A model generated the notes under the pieces. That model was given only the letters and a program-made list of their open reading frames with translations. It did not search any database and was not told where the DNA came from. A program made the position numbers and the translations under genes. A stretch of 64,000 nucleotides of DNA. Source: an uncultured Brevibacillus sp. GTDB taxonomy: Bacteria; Bacillota; Bacilli; Brevibacillales; Brevibacillaceae. This document shows positions 44,181-53,332 of the stretch, one piece after another. Location of the stretch: the NCBI RefSeq assembly GCF_947502445.1, contig NZ_CANMZW010000002.1, positions 248,001-312,000 on the forward strand, given 5' to 3'. How positions within the stretch are numbered: position 1 is the stretch's first letter; the number at the start of each line of letters is the position of its first letter.

Positions 44181-45164
44181 TTAAAAGTTGGCCAACTCTC
44201 GCATTGCTTTCAAAACTTTATCCGGGTTTAGCATGAAGAATTTTTCCATAGGTGGGCTGTAAGGCATAGCTGGAACGTCCGGACCGCACAGACGCTTGAT
44301 CGGTGCATCCAGATCAAACAAGCAATGCTCCGCAACGATTGCAGCGACTTCGCCACCAACGCCGCCTTCTTTGTTATCTTCGTGGACAATCAATACTTTA
44401 CCCGTTTTGGAGGCGGCTTCAGCAATCGCCTCTTTGTCGAGAGGGTAAAGAGTACGCAAATCCAGAACATGAGCGCTGATTCCTTCTTGAGCAAGCTTTT
44501 CGGCCGCTTGCAGGCAGAAGTGCAGAGCCAATCCATACGAAATAACAGTAATGTCGGTACCTTCACGCTTTACATCTGCCTTGCCAATTGGCAAAACATA
44601 GTCATGATCAGGAACTTCACCTTTAATCAGGCGATACAAACGCTTATGCTCGAAAAAGAGCACTGGATCTTCATCGCGAATGGCTGCTTTCAGAAGGCCC
44701 TTTGCATCATACGGGGTGGACGGAGCCACCACTTTCAGGCCTGGAGTATTGGTAAACATCGCTTCCACTGATTGAGAGTGGTAGAGTGCACCGTGCACTC
44801 CTCCTCCGAACGGAGCACGAATCGTCATCGGGCAATTCCAATCATTATTTGAGCGATAGCGCATTTTTGCCGCTTCACTGACGATCTGATTGACTGCTGG
44901 CATAATAAAATCGGCAAATTGAATCTCGGCGATAGGACGCATGCCATATGCTGCCGCCCCAATTCCTACCCCAACGATTGCGGATTCTGCCAGTGGCGTA
45001 TCAATCACACGCTCTTCTCCAAATTCTTCAATCAATCCCACTGTGGCACGGAAAACCCCTCCGCGCACACCGACGTCTTCTCCGAGGACAAACACATTTT
45101 GATCGCGGCGCATTTCCTCGCGCATCGCCATTGTAACTGCATCAATAAACGAGATGACTGCCAT
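44181..45164 (-). CDS. bkdAB: Branched-chain 2-oxo acid dehydrogenase E1 beta
   Basis: E1 beta joins E1 alpha in the thiamine-diphosphate enzyme that decarboxylates 2-oxoisovalerate and related acids. The 327-residue protein shows VFVLGEDVGVRGGVFRAT, DTPLAESAIVGVGIGAA, PFGGGVHGALYHSQS and VSYG-type motifs of the transketolase C-terminal family. It starts 13 bases after bkdAA and precedes bkdB by 20 bases. Confidence 0.94.
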   Translation of the reverse strand: MAVISFIDAVTMAMREEMRRDQNVFVLGEDVGVRGGVFRATVGLIEEFGEERVIDTPLAESAIVGVGIGAAAYGMRPIAEIQFADFIMPAVNQIVSEAAKMRYRSNNDWNCPMTIRAPFGGGVHGALYHSQSVEAMFTNTPGLKVVAPSTPYDAKGLLKAAIRDEDPVLFFEHKRLYRLIKGEVPDHDYVLPIGKADVKREGTDITVISYGLALHFCLQAAEKLAQEGISAHVLDLRTLYPLDKEAIAEAASKTGKVLIVHEDNKEGGVGGEVAAIVAEHCLFDLDAPIKRLCGPDVPAMPYSPPMEKFFMLNPDKVLKAMRELANF

Positions 45165-45177
45165 CAGGATACCCCCC

Positions 45178-46170
45178 TTATTCCCCGTATACGTGTGTCA
45201 GAGTCGATTCTGGAGACGGATACGGCGCATTTTCTGCATACTCCGTCGCTTCGTCTACTTCCAGCTGAACGCGAGCCAGCATATCTGCTTCCGTATTTTC
45301 ATCCAAAAGGCCAACCTCTTTCAGATAGGTAGCAAACTGGATGAGTGGATCTTTTTTCTTCGCTTCTTCTACTTCTTCACGCGTCCGATACGTACGATCG
45401 TCGTCATCACTGGAATGTGGAACCAGGCGGTACATCACTGCTTCAATCAAAGTAGGACCTGCACCGCTGCGGGCACGTTCTACCGCTTCCTTCGTAACTC
45501 GGTACACCTCGATCGGATCGTTGCCATCTACGCTTACTCCCGGGAAACCGTATCCGATAGCACGGTCAGCTACACTTTCGCATGCCAATTGCTTGTTGAT
45601 CGGAACCGAGATCGCATATTTGTTATTTTCACAGAAAAAGATAACCGGAAGCTTGTGAACGCCAGCAAAGTTGGCACCCTCGTGGAAATCCCCTTGGTTG
45701 CTGGAGCCTTCTCCAAAGGACGTATACACAACAAAATCTTTTTTCTGCATTCTACCCGCCAACGCCATGCCTACTGCATGAGGTACCTGTGTCGTTACAG
45801 GGCTGGAACCGGTCAGGATATTGTATTTCTTACCACCGAAGTGGCCTGGCATTTGACGTCCGCCGCTGTTTGGATCTTCAGCCTTGGCAAAAGCGGACAA
45901 CATGCAGTCACGTGCAGTCTGGCCAAATACAAGGACCAGACCAAGGTCGCGATAATACGGACACAAATAATCTCTTTCTGTCTCCATCGCAAAAGCAGCT
46001 CCTACCTGCGCTGCTTCCTGGCCTTGGCAGGAAATGACGAACGGGACTTTGCCCGCCCGGTTTAACAGCCACTGGCGCTCATCGACCTTGCGCGCGAGCA
46101 GCATGTAATAATACATGTCTAGCACTTGAGCGTCGGTCAAACCTACTTCTTCATGACGTTTGGTTGTCAT
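45178..46170 (-). CDS. bkdAA: Branched-chain 2-oxo acid dehydrogenase E1 alpha
   Basis: E1 alpha carries the thiamine diphosphate site. The 330-residue protein has GDG-type residues as FGEGSSNQGDFHEGANFAGV for cofactor and magnesium binding, and a phosphorylation-loop-like region VPHSSDDDDRTYR. GAGGAGGG precedes the ATG. The gene lies 18 bases downstream of lpdV. With bkdAB it commits leucine, isoleucine and valine keto acids to branched acyl-CoA, used as primers for branched fatty acids. Confidence 0.94.
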   Translation of the reverse strand: MTTKRHEEVGLTDAQVLDMYYYMLLARKVDERQWLLNRAGKVPFVISCQGQEAAQVGAAFAMETERDYLCPYYRDLGLVLVFGQTARDCMLSAFAKAEDPNSGGRQMPGHFGGKKYNILTGSSPVTTQVPHAVGMALAGRMQKKDFVVYTSFGEGSSNQGDFHEGANFAGVHKLPVIFFCENNKYAISVPINKQLACESVADRAIGYGFPGVSVDGNDPIEVYRVTKEAVERARSGAGPTLIEAVMYRLVPHSSDDDDRTYRTREEVEEAKKKDPLIQFATYLKEVGLLDENTEADMLARVQLEVDEATEYAENAPYPSPESTLTHVYGE

Positions 46171-46188
46171 CGCTTTATACCCTCCTCA

Positions 46189-47610
46189 TTAATTGTGAAT
46201 GGCTTTACCATCAACTGCTTGCGCTGCTTCCATCATCGCCTCTGACAAGGATGGATGCGGATGAATCGTCTGACCAATTTCCCATGGGGTCGCATCCAGC
46301 ACACGAGCCAGACCTGCTTCAGAAATCATGTCTGTAACATGTGGGCCAATCATATGAACACCCAGTAAATCATTTGTTTTAGCATCTACGACCAGCTTCA
46401 CAAATCCGTCGTTCTCGCCGTGAATCAAGGCCTTTCCTAACGGCTTGAAGCTGAACTTCCCAATTTTCACATCGAAGCCTTGTTCACGCGCCTCTTTTTC
46501 TGTCCAGCCGACATTCGCGACTTCAGGGCGGCTGTACGTACACTTCGGAACCTTGGTGTAATCCATTGGATGAGGATTCAATCCAGCCATGTGCTCTACC
46601 GCTAAAATTCCTTCGTGGGAAGCGACATGTGCCAGCTGCAATCCACCAATAACATCGCCAATGGCATAAATATGTGATTCTGCCGTTTGAAAGAATTCAT
46701 TCACAACCACTGCGCCACGCTCGACCTTGATCTCTGTTGCTTCGAGTCCGAGGTTTTCCACATTCGCCTGTCTGCCTACGGAAACGAGAACTTTTTCTGC
46801 TTCAAAGGTTTGTACGCCTGTTTGGGTTTCCGCCTGAATCACCACGCGTCCTTCGCCTTTTTCCAGAGATTCCGGGAGTACCTTTGCGCCGGTTACGATC
46901 GTCACTTTACGTTTTTTCAACAGACGCGCCAGCTCTTTACTTACTTCTTCATCCTCCAAAGGAAGGATGCGATCTGCATACTCCACTACCGTAACGTCTA
47001 CACCAAAATCAGTGAGCATGGATGCCCATTCAATCCCGATGACTCCGCCCCCTACGATGACAACAGAAGCTGGCAGCTTCTCCCACTGCAAAGCTTCGTC
47101 GCTGGTTACGACATAGGAACCGTCAATCGTAAGTCCTGGCAGCGAGCGTGGTCGTGAGCCTGTCGCCAGTAAAAGAAAGCGCGGTACGATCATTTCCTGA
47201 TCACCGTTTTCTTTTTCGATACGCACGGCCCCAGCCTGTGGGGAGAAGATGGACGGACCCATGACGCGACCGAACCCTTCAAATACAGTGATTTTTCCTT
47301 TTTTCATCAAATACTGAATTCCTTTATGAAGCTGGTCGATGATGCCTTGTTTGCGTTCTTGAATCTTTGAAAAATCGTAACCCACATTGTCAGCCAAAAC
47401 ACCGTATTTGTCAGCTTCTTTCAAAGTGGAGAATACTTCTGCGCTGCGAAGAAGTGCCTTGGAAGGGATACAGCCACGATGCAGACATGTTCCTCCGAGT
47501 TTTTCTTTTTCCACAATTGCCACATTCATTCCCAATTGAGAAGCACGAATAGCCGCTACATAGCCTCCAGTGCCACCACCGAGAACGACCAAATCAAATT
47601 CTTGAGACAT
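46189..47610 (-). CDS. lpdV: Dihydrolipoyl dehydrogenase of the bkd complex (E3)
   Basis: E3 re-oxidises the lipoyl group with FAD and NAD. The 473-residue protein has the FAD loop VLGGGTGGYVAAIRA, the redox pair GGTCLHRGCIPSK, an NAD Rossmann loop IVGGGVIGIEWA, and the C-terminal HPHPSLSEAM with the active-site histidine. AAAGGAG lies about ten bases before the ATG. The Bacillus operon places buk just upstream; here a 285-base gap follows bcd with no open frame I can assign. Confidence 0.94.
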   Translation of the reverse strand: MSQEFDLVVLGGGTGGYVAAIRASQLGMNVAIVEKEKLGGTCLHRGCIPSKALLRSAEVFSTLKEADKYGVLADNVGYDFSKIQERKQGIIDQLHKGIQYLMKKGKITVFEGFGRVMGPSIFSPQAGAVRIEKENGDQEMIVPRFLLLATGSRPRSLPGLTIDGSYVVTSDEALQWEKLPASVVIVGGGVIGIEWASMLTDFGVDVTVVEYADRILPLEDEEVSKELARLLKKRKVTIVTGAKVLPESLEKGEGRVVIQAETQTGVQTFEAEKVLVSVGRQANVENLGLEATEIKVERGAVVVNEFFQTAESHIYAIGDVIGGLQLAHVASHEGILAVEHMAGLNPHPMDYTKVPKCTYSRPEVANVGWTEKEAREQGFDVKIGKFSFKPLGKALIHGENDGFVKLVVDAKTNDLLGVHMIGPHVTDMISEAGLARVLDATPWEIGQTIHPHPSLSEAMMEAAQAVDGKAIHN

Positions 47611-47895
47611 CCCTGATCGCTCCTTTCAATAAAAACCTGTCGAGGTATGCTCACCAAAGAGCGAGCGCGCTTTAACGGAAAATTGAACCGAAGAAAAGCT
47701 GGATGCAGATGCATAGGCACTTGGCCGGATGCTTCAGCATGTAGTTACGAAAAATATTGCCAAGCCGGATGAACGAGGTACGCTCCCCCGTCAATTTACG
47801 AGAATATGAATATTCAAAGAACATTGCTTATGTAGCCCCGACTGCTCGTCAGTAACGAGACAAGCAGCCTGGGTAACCATACCTTTCACTGAAAA

Positions 47896-48987
47896 TTAGC
47901 GATGGTAAACAGTCTTGCCGTTTTGCAGGAAAGTATTACGTGACTTGCCAACACTTGCGATACGTTCTTCAGCCATACGGTCAGCTGCTTTGTAGGAAGG
48001 CATGCCATCGCGTTCAGCAATTTCGTAAACCTTCAAGATGGTATCGTAAATAGTTTCTACTTTTTTCAGTGCGCGCTCACGATTGTAGCCTTGCAGCTCA
48101 TCTGCAACGTTGATTACGCCACCTGCGTTGATTACGTAGTCTGGTGCGTAAATGAGGCCCATTTCATGAATCATGTCGCCGTGTTTTTCTTCTTTCAATT
48201 GATTGTTCGCCGCACCAGCGATTACTTTTGCTTTCAACAGTGGAATGGTGTCATCGTTGATGATTGCACCCAATGCGCATGGCGAGAAGATATCGCATTC
48301 AACGCTGAAAATGTCATTGACACCCACTGCTTTGGCACCGAAATCGTTCACTGCACGATTTACGTTTTCCTGGTTGATGTCAGTAACGATTAGATGCGCG
48401 CCTTCTTCATGCAGGTGGCGGCACAGATTGTAGGCAACGTTACCTACACCTTGTACAGCTACGACACGACCGGACAGAGAGTCACTGCCATAAGCAAGCT
48501 TAGCAGCAGCCTTCATACCGCGGTATACACCGTAGGCTGTTACCGGAGAGGGATTTCCGCTGGAACCAAATGCTGGCGATACGCCTGTTACAAAATCTGT
48601 TTCCAAATGGATCATGTCCATGTCAGCAACTGTTGTTCCTACGTCTTCTGCTGTAATGTATCGTCCATTCAGGCCTTGGATATAGCGGCCGAACGCACGG
48701 AACAGCTCTTCGCTCTTATGCTCACGTGGATCACCGATGATTACTGCTTTCCCTCCACCGATGTTCAATCCTGCAGCGGCGTTCTTATAGGTCATACCAC
48801 GACCCAAGCGTAGTACATCGATGATAGCCTCTTCTTCTGTTTTGTACGGCCACATACGCGTACCGCCGAGCGCTGGTCCAAGTGTCGTATCATGAATGCA
48901 AATAATTGCTTTCAATCCGGAATTTTCGTCCTGGCAAAATACCAGCTGCTCGTAATCGTAGTTTTGCATGTAATCAAAGATGTTCAT
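47896..48987 (-). CDS. bcd: Leucine dehydrogenase
   Basis: This 363-residue Glu/Leu/Phe/Val dehydrogenase deaminates leucine, valine and isoleucine to keto acids with NAD, supplying the bkd complex. The catalytic lysine is in [11 protein letters not shown], a second active-site aspartate in [11 protein letters not shown], and the NAD fold begins [17 protein letters not shown] 48987 has GGGAGG nine to ten bases upstream; an in-frame extension of 32 codons is disfavoured. It is the first gene after a sigma-54 promoter with BkdR-type upstream sites. ptb and buk, flanking bcd in Bacillus, are missing. Confidence 0.94.
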   Translation of the reverse strand: MNIFDYMQNYDYEQLVFCQDENSGLKAIICIHDTTLGPALGGTRMWPYKTEEEAIIDVLRLGRGMTYKNAAAGLNIGGGKAVIIGDPREHKSEELFRAFGRYIQGLNGRYITAEDVGTTVADMDMIHLETDFVTGVSPAFGSSGNPSPVTAYGVYRGMKAAAKLAYGSDSLSGRVVAVQGVGNVAYNLCRHLHEEGAHLIVTDINQENVNRAVNDFGAKAVGVNDIFSVECDIFSPCALGAIINDDTIPLLKAKVIAGAANNQLKEEKHGDMIHEMGLIYAPDYVINAGGVINVADELQGYNRERALKKVETIYDTILKVYEIAERDGMPSYKAADRMAEERIASVGKSRNTFLQNGKTVYHR

Positions 48988-49078
48988 TGAAGAAACCTCC
49001 CTAGTGTCATTCATTCTCCATATGCTCGTGGTCGTACAAAGCTGGTACCACGAGGAGAATTCCTCGTTGTGAAAGATA

Positions 49079-49095
49079 TGCAAAAGTCATGCCAA
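49079..49095 (-). promoter_or_regulatory. Sigma-54 (-24/-12) promoter of bcd-bkd
   Basis: TTGGCATGACTTTTGCA on the minus strand fits YTGGCAYR-N4-TTGCA with correct ten-base spacing between GG and GC. The gene next upstream encodes the sigma-54 activator BkdR. A small stem (ACGAGGA/TCCTCGT, 49050-49067) lies near the expected transcript start. Confidence 0.85.
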
Positions 49096-49109
49096 CTCAC
49101 AACGGTTTA

Positions 49110-49123
49110 TGAAAGCGCTTTAT
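49110..49123 (+). promoter_or_regulatory. Candidate catabolite response element (cre)
   Basis: TGAAAGCGCTTTAT matches TGWAANCGNTNWCA at 12 of 14 positions. It lies between the sigma-54 promoter and the upstream palindromes. CcpA control is an inference. Confidence 0.4.
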
Positions 49124-49161
49124 TCATGTGCAAGTGGAAGATTATTCAACCGGTCAAGTAC

Positions 49162-49207
49162 GCAAATAATTGCACGATTACGCAAAATGTTGCATGCAAA
49201 TATTTGC
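49162..49207. promoter_or_regulatory. Three palindromes, probable BkdR upstream activating sites
   Basis: GCAAATAATTGC (49162-49173), GCAAAATGTTGC (49182-49193) and GCAAATATTTGC (49196-49207) share GCAA-N4-TTGC. They lie about 70-115 bases upstream of the -24 element, the usual place for a sigma-54 activator, between the bkdR stop and bcd. Confidence 0.65.
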
Positions 49208-49227
49208 ACGCCCACCTTCTTGCTGAA

Positions 49228-51294
49228 TCACATCTGCTCTTCCATAATCCCCAACTTTTCCATTTTGTAATACAAGCTGCGAATCGCAATCCCTAACCGC
49301 TTGGCTGCGACCGTTCTGTTTCCCCGTGCAGCCGCCAGTTCACGCAAGATGTGCTCACGTTCTGCTTCTTCCACAGCCTCTTTTAATGTTTTGCCTGAGG
49401 ACCCCTGCTTTTCAGGAAGCTCTTTTGCCGTCCCCGCAATCCTTCGTTCCAGTGGAGGCAGATGTTCTGGCAAAATGATTCGCTCATTGATCTTCATATG
49501 GATCATCGCCCTGCCAATGACATTCTCCAGTTCTCTCACATTGCCTGGCCATTGGTATGCAAACAGCATTTGCAAGGTATCCGGGTGAATTTCTTCAACA
49601 TTACGCCCGTACTCCAGATTTGCTTTGCGCAATAGATGCATCGCGATTGGCTGGATGTCTTCCAGCCTTTGTCTGAGAGAAGGAATATGGATTGGAAATA
49701 CCTGAAGCCGATAATACAAGTCTTCACGAAAACGCCCTGCCCCAATCGCTGACTCAAGATTGACGTGAGTAGCAGCAATGACACGGACATCGATTTCAAC
49801 CGGCTTCGTCCCGCCGACCCTCACGACTTCCCTCTCCTGCAAAACACGCAAGAGCATGACTTGCATACTCATGGACAGCTCGCCGATTTCATCGAGAAAA
49901 ATCGTTCCTCCGCTCGCTTCCTCAAACAATCCTCGTTTTCCACCGCGTCTTGCACCCGTAAATGCTCCTTCTTCGTAGCCGAACAGCTCGCTTTCCAATA
50001 GCGACTCGGATATCGCAGCGCAGTTTACACGGATAAATTGCTTGTACTTACGTTCACTTGCATTGTGAATCGCATGGGCGAACAATTCCTTACCCGTACC
50101 TGACTCGCCTCTTAGAAGTACCGTTGCAGGAGTAAGTGCCGCTTTTTTTGCCTGCTCGATGGCGACTCTCATTGGCTCGCTGTACCCAATAATGTCTGCA
50201 AAGCTATATTTCGCCTCTAGCGTTCGGATGATCCGGCGAGCTTTTTCCAATTCCTCGCTCAAACGCTTGAATTCCGAGACGTCATGGATGACGCCGACGC
50301 TGCCCTTTAGTTCTCCGTCTACCATGACAGGAGCAACATTTACGACTACATCCTTGCGTTTTGGTCCCAGCTTCATCGGGACTCCCCTGACTGGTTTCTT
50401 CGTTTTCAATACTTGCATATGCATGCTGTCGCCTTCCGAAATATCGACCGTTGCAGGCTTGCCAATAATGTCTTCAGGTGATAATCCCGTAATGCGGGTA
50501 TAAGCCGGGTTGATCAATAACCCGTTCCCATCCTTGTCCACCACAGAAATAGCCTCATCCGAAGATTGGATAATGGCTTGCATCATGCTTTGCAGTTCCT
50601 TCAAGTCTGTGACTTCCTCGGCTAACGCCATCACTTCTGTAATATCACGAAAAATGGCAACTGCCCCTACTACTTCATCGCGATCATTCCGGACAGGTAC
50701 GCGATTGGTAATGATACGAGTCTGATTGGGAAGGATCTGCTCCTGATTCAACTCGGGAGAGCCCGTCTCTAATACGATATGTAAGCGTGTGTTAGGTATA
50801 CGCTCTGATACTTTTGTATCGAGTACTTCACTCGCGTCGATCCCCATCAATCTCTCTGCTGCCTGATTGAACAAGGTGATGATACCCTGCCTGTTTACAC
50901 CGATAATCGCATCGTGAGTAGAGTCTAACATCGTCTCGCGCTCACGCTGATTTTGCATCATGACGGCAATCAGCTTGTCGCGTTCACGGATCAGCTTCAT
51001 TACGATGCGTGTAAAAGTACCGGGGATCAGCACTGTTTTTTCCTTTTTCAAATGCTTGAGATGCTTGTATTCCCCTAAATCACCGGTCGCTTCCAAAATG
51101 ACATCTAGGTCCGCATCCAAATAGGGTCTGTAATCCGTGTCGACATGGATACCTAAGGAACGGGCCAGCGTGAGTCCCGGGGCATCTGGCCTGTGATCGA
51201 CAACAGCTACGATTTTTAACCGATCCATCTGGTTCAGCATCTTAATAAGTGCTGTTCCGCCACGTCCAGCACCAACGATGAGCAACTTGTGCAC
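49228..51294 (-). CDS. bkdR: Sigma-54-dependent activator of branched-chain catabolism, BkdR
   Basis: BkdR opens sigma-54 promoters of bkd genes. The 688-residue protein has an N-terminal Rossmann-like domain (LLIVGAGRGGTALIKML). Two PAS domains follow at about 120-360. The AAA+ domain has Walker A GESGTGKELFA, the sigma-54 loop EGAFTGA and Walker B IFLDEIGELS. A Fis-type helix-turn-helix lies at the end (RTVAAKRLGIAIRSLYYKM). GTG 51294 has GAGGGG eight bases upstream and gives the family length; the frame stays open far upstream. It is 240 bases upstream of bcd in the same direction. Confidence 0.92.
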   Translation of the reverse strand: MHKLLIVGAGRGGTALIKMLNQMDRLKIVAVVDHRPDAPGLTLARSLGIHVDTDYRPYLDADLDVILEATGDLGEYKHLKHLKKEKTVLIPGTFTRIVMKLIRERDKLIAVMMQNQRERETMLDSTHDAIIGVNRQGIITLFNQAAERLMGIDASEVLDTKVSERIPNTRLHIVLETGSPELNQEQILPNQTRIITNRVPVRNDRDEVVGAVAIFRDITEVMALAEEVTDLKELQSMMQAIIQSSDEAISVVDKDGNGLLINPAYTRITGLSPEDIIGKPATVDISEGDSMHMQVLKTKKPVRGVPMKLGPKRKDVVVNVAPVMVDGELKGSVGVIHDVSEFKRLSEELEKARRIIRTLEAKYSFADIIGYSEPMRVAIEQAKKAALTPATVLLRGESGTGKELFAHAIHNASERKYKQFIRVNCAAISESLLESELFGYEEGAFTGARRGGKRGLFEEASGGTIFLDEIGELSMSMQVMLLRVLQEREVVRVGGTKPVEIDVRVIAATHVNLESAIGAGRFREDLYYRLQVFPIHIPSLRQRLEDIQPIAMHLLRKANLEYGRNVEEIHPDTLQMLFAYQWPGNVRELENVIGRAMIHMKINERIILPEHLPPLERRIAGTAKELPEKQGSSGKTLKEAVEEAEREHILRELAAARGNRTVAAKRLGIAIRSLYYKMEKLGIMEEQM

Positions 51295-51465
51295 GCACCG
51301 ATCCCCTCTCTTTGCAATCAAACTCGATTCCATTGTACTCCAATGATTGGGATAAGGACAGGTGTTCTTAGCTAACGTGCGCTCGTTCAGGAGCTTCCAG
51401 ACTGTGGACAAGGTACGCGGCATCCGATATGATGAAAGGACGAGAGAGAAAGGTGTGAAACACCC

Positions 51466-51726
51466 GTGGTTGTTCAAAAAGTGATCGCGCTGTTGATCAT
51501 GGTGATTCCTGCGGCCATCGCAATGTATGGAATCAAGCTGATCCGTGACGCGTTTTTTCATTCCACCTCCCCGGATGTCGGCTTTTTGTGGGGACAGCTC
51601 ATTCTTGGCATACTCGCTTTTGCCATTCCTGTATTGTTTATCGCAGGGTTCATCCTGCATCACGAACGCAAAAAAAATCGGGTACAACCCCGCTTCATGG
51701 TTCGCGAACCAGAAGATGATGAGTAG
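51466..51726 (+). CDS. yqzF: DUF2627 small membrane protein (YqzF-like)
   Basis: The 86-residue protein has two membrane segments (about residues 5-28 and 40-63) and an acidic C-terminus (REPEDDE). It fits DUF2627, represented by yqzF beside bkdR in Bacillus. It is transcribed divergently from bkdR. The GTG at 51466 has AAAGGTG ten bases upstream; a GTG five codons on is an alternative. Its function is unknown. Confidence 0.78.
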   Translation: MVVQKVIALLIMVIPAAIAMYGIKLIRDAFFHSTSPDVGFLWGQLILGILAFAIPVLFIAGFILHHERKKNRVQPRFMVREPEDDE

Positions 51727-51773
51727 GTCAGGCCAGACATTCAGCCTGGCTTTTCTGATTTTTAGCTCGTTTA

Positions 51774-52658
51774 TTACTCCGATTCCGCTGATCTGCCCCA
51801 GCCATCCATTCGTTTTAGCCAGGAAAATCTATCGATCAACTGCGTTAAAGAGACGAACTCTGCGATTACATGCAGACTGATAAAAAACAAGAGAATCACC
51901 ATTTGTACCTGTGTGGCTGTGTGCGTGACAAAGGCGTAACCAACCACGAAGCCCAAAGAATTCGCACCAGTATCACCAAGCATAATCCTGCCGCTTGCAT
52001 CATGACGAAACAGTAATATGGATGCAGTAAGTACCGGTAATAACCACATCCAGTCCACTGCTGACGAATCATTTGCAGGAAAGGAATAGGCGGCTAGAGC
52101 CACTATACCTAATAGCAGCCAAAAAACTTTCATGGCACGTGCTGGCCTCACGTCAAAAAGATTCAGGACGTTGGGGGTGATTGCAAGTAAACATACTGCC
52201 AAAAACCACGTCCAAGCTGTATGTGCGATTGCCAAAGAAATGAGCAGGGCAGTGCTCCCTCCTCCCCATGCCTTCCACAAACCGCTCGTCACTTTGCGCT
52301 CCCGCCAAAGTGCTCCTAGATGTCCCCGGAAGCCTTTTGCAGACTCATCTGTCGCTCGATCATCCTGCCATCCATATACAGCCAGGGTGATCATGCCTGC
52401 TATCAGCAGCAATCCATGATTCAGGCTTGATGGGGAGATACCGCTTATCTGCATGCACAGCAGCAAGGCTCCTATGGTCAGTGTGGAGGAAGCCACGACC
52501 ATGATGCCACCCGCTGTCAGAACTTCTGCTCCTCTGTAATTCACTCTTTGCATGCCCATGTCTTTAAGTTTTTTTGTCACGTGTTCCAGAAGAGCCAGAT
52601 GCAGCAAAAAAGGAAGCCCGATACTCACCGCAATTCCTATCATCCATTTTGTCTCCAT
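51774..52658 (-). CDS. MraY/WecA-like polyprenyl-phosphate sugar-phosphate transferase
   Basis: This 294-residue membrane protein with about nine hydrophobic segments belongs to the glycosyltransferase family 4 (PNPT) group. Visible motifs are YGWQDDRATDE (the DDxxD metal site), NLFDVRPARA (NxxD) and LGDTGANSLGF. MraY's HIHH loop is not seen, so peptidoglycan lipid I is unlikely. The expected reaction is transfer of a sugar-phosphate from a UDP-sugar to undecaprenyl phosphate. The ATG at 52658 overlaps the GT2 gene end by 19 bases. It is the last gene of a steA-steB-GT2 cluster. Confidence 0.8.
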   Translation of the reverse strand: METKWMIGIAVSIGLPFLLHLALLEHVTKKLKDMGMQRVNYRGAEVLTAGGIMVVASSTLTIGALLLCMQISGISPSSLNHGLLLIAGMITLAVYGWQDDRATDESAKGFRGHLGALWRERKVTSGLWKAWGGGSTALLISLAIAHTAWTWFLAVCLLAITPNVLNLFDVRPARAMKVFWLLLGIVALAAYSFPANDSSAVDWMWLLPVLTASILLFRHDASGRIMLGDTGANSLGFVVGYAFVTHTATQVQMVILLFFISLHVIAEFVSLTQLIDRFSWLKRMDGWGRSAESE

Positions 52659-53332
52659 CCTTGTCCCTCCCACCATTTGTGACAAAGTGTCCGTCCGATC
52701 GCTACAAACTCTTTTCCACGATGACAATAGCCTGACCAGTCATTTCCTGTCTCACGATGGAAAAACCGGACGGGTACCTCCAGCACACGATAACCAGCCC
52801 GAATGGCATCTACAGTCATGCCCACTTCTACCCCAAATCCGTTATCCAGCTTGCCTAGACGCTGAAGCACCTCACGCCGAAAAGCCCGTTGGCCTGACAA
52901 CGGTGCTCGTGCTTCAAAGCCTGTAAGTATGCGTATCCCATGATGTGCCAAGCCCTTTGCCAAGCCCAGGCCTGCTCTTTGTCGTGGAGGAGGCAGAACA
53001 GCAACGGACATGTCACACGTGTCGGCAATCACCGGGGACAATAAGTGCGCTGCCTCACCTGCACTCTCGCGAAGGTCGCCGTCTAAAAACATCACCACAT
53101 CCCCACTCGCATGTTGCCAGCCCGCTTGCAGCGCCGCACCCTTTCCCCTGTTTTGCGGAGCGGAAATGACAAGATCCGCCCACTGTCTGGCGAGCTGTGC
53201 GGTATCATCTACGCTCCCATCATCCACAACGATCAGCTCCTGACAAAGGATGCGTTCTCGAATCGCCCGCAGCGTCGAGCCGATGGAAGCCTCTTCGTTG
53301 AATGCCGGAATGACGACGCTAACCTTTTTCAC
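52640..53332 (-). CDS. Family 2 glycosyltransferase
   Basis: The 230-residue GT-A enzyme begins KKVSVVIPAFNEEASIG and has IVVDDGSVDDT and the DxD-type site FLDGDLRE. A later GFGVEVGMTVDAIRAGYRV segment resembles dolichol-phosphate-sugar or glucosyl-3-phosphoglycerate synthase-like enzymes. It has no membrane segment. GTG 53332 has GAGGGG five bases before it; a GTG six bases earlier overlaps that site. Both ends overlap neighbours (14 and 19 bases), which implies coupled translation with the SteB-like and MraY-like proteins. Donor and acceptor are unknown. Confidence 0.82.
   Translation of the reverse strand: MKKVSVVIPAFNEEASIGSTLRAIRERILCQELIVVDDGSVDDTAQLARQWADLVISAPQNRGKGAALQAGWQHASGDVVMFLDGDLRESAGEAAHLLSPVIADTCDMSVAVLPPPRQRAGLGLAKGLAHHGIRILTGFEARAPLSGQRAFRREVLQRLGKLDNGFGVEVGMTVDAIRAGYRVLEVPVRFFHRETGNDWSGYCHRGKEFVAIGRTLCHKWWEGQGWRQNG

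Noticed and set aside
45154..46065. Long plus-strand frame opposite bkdAA
   Set aside because: It is a shadow of a well-recognised E1 alpha gene with no domain of its own.
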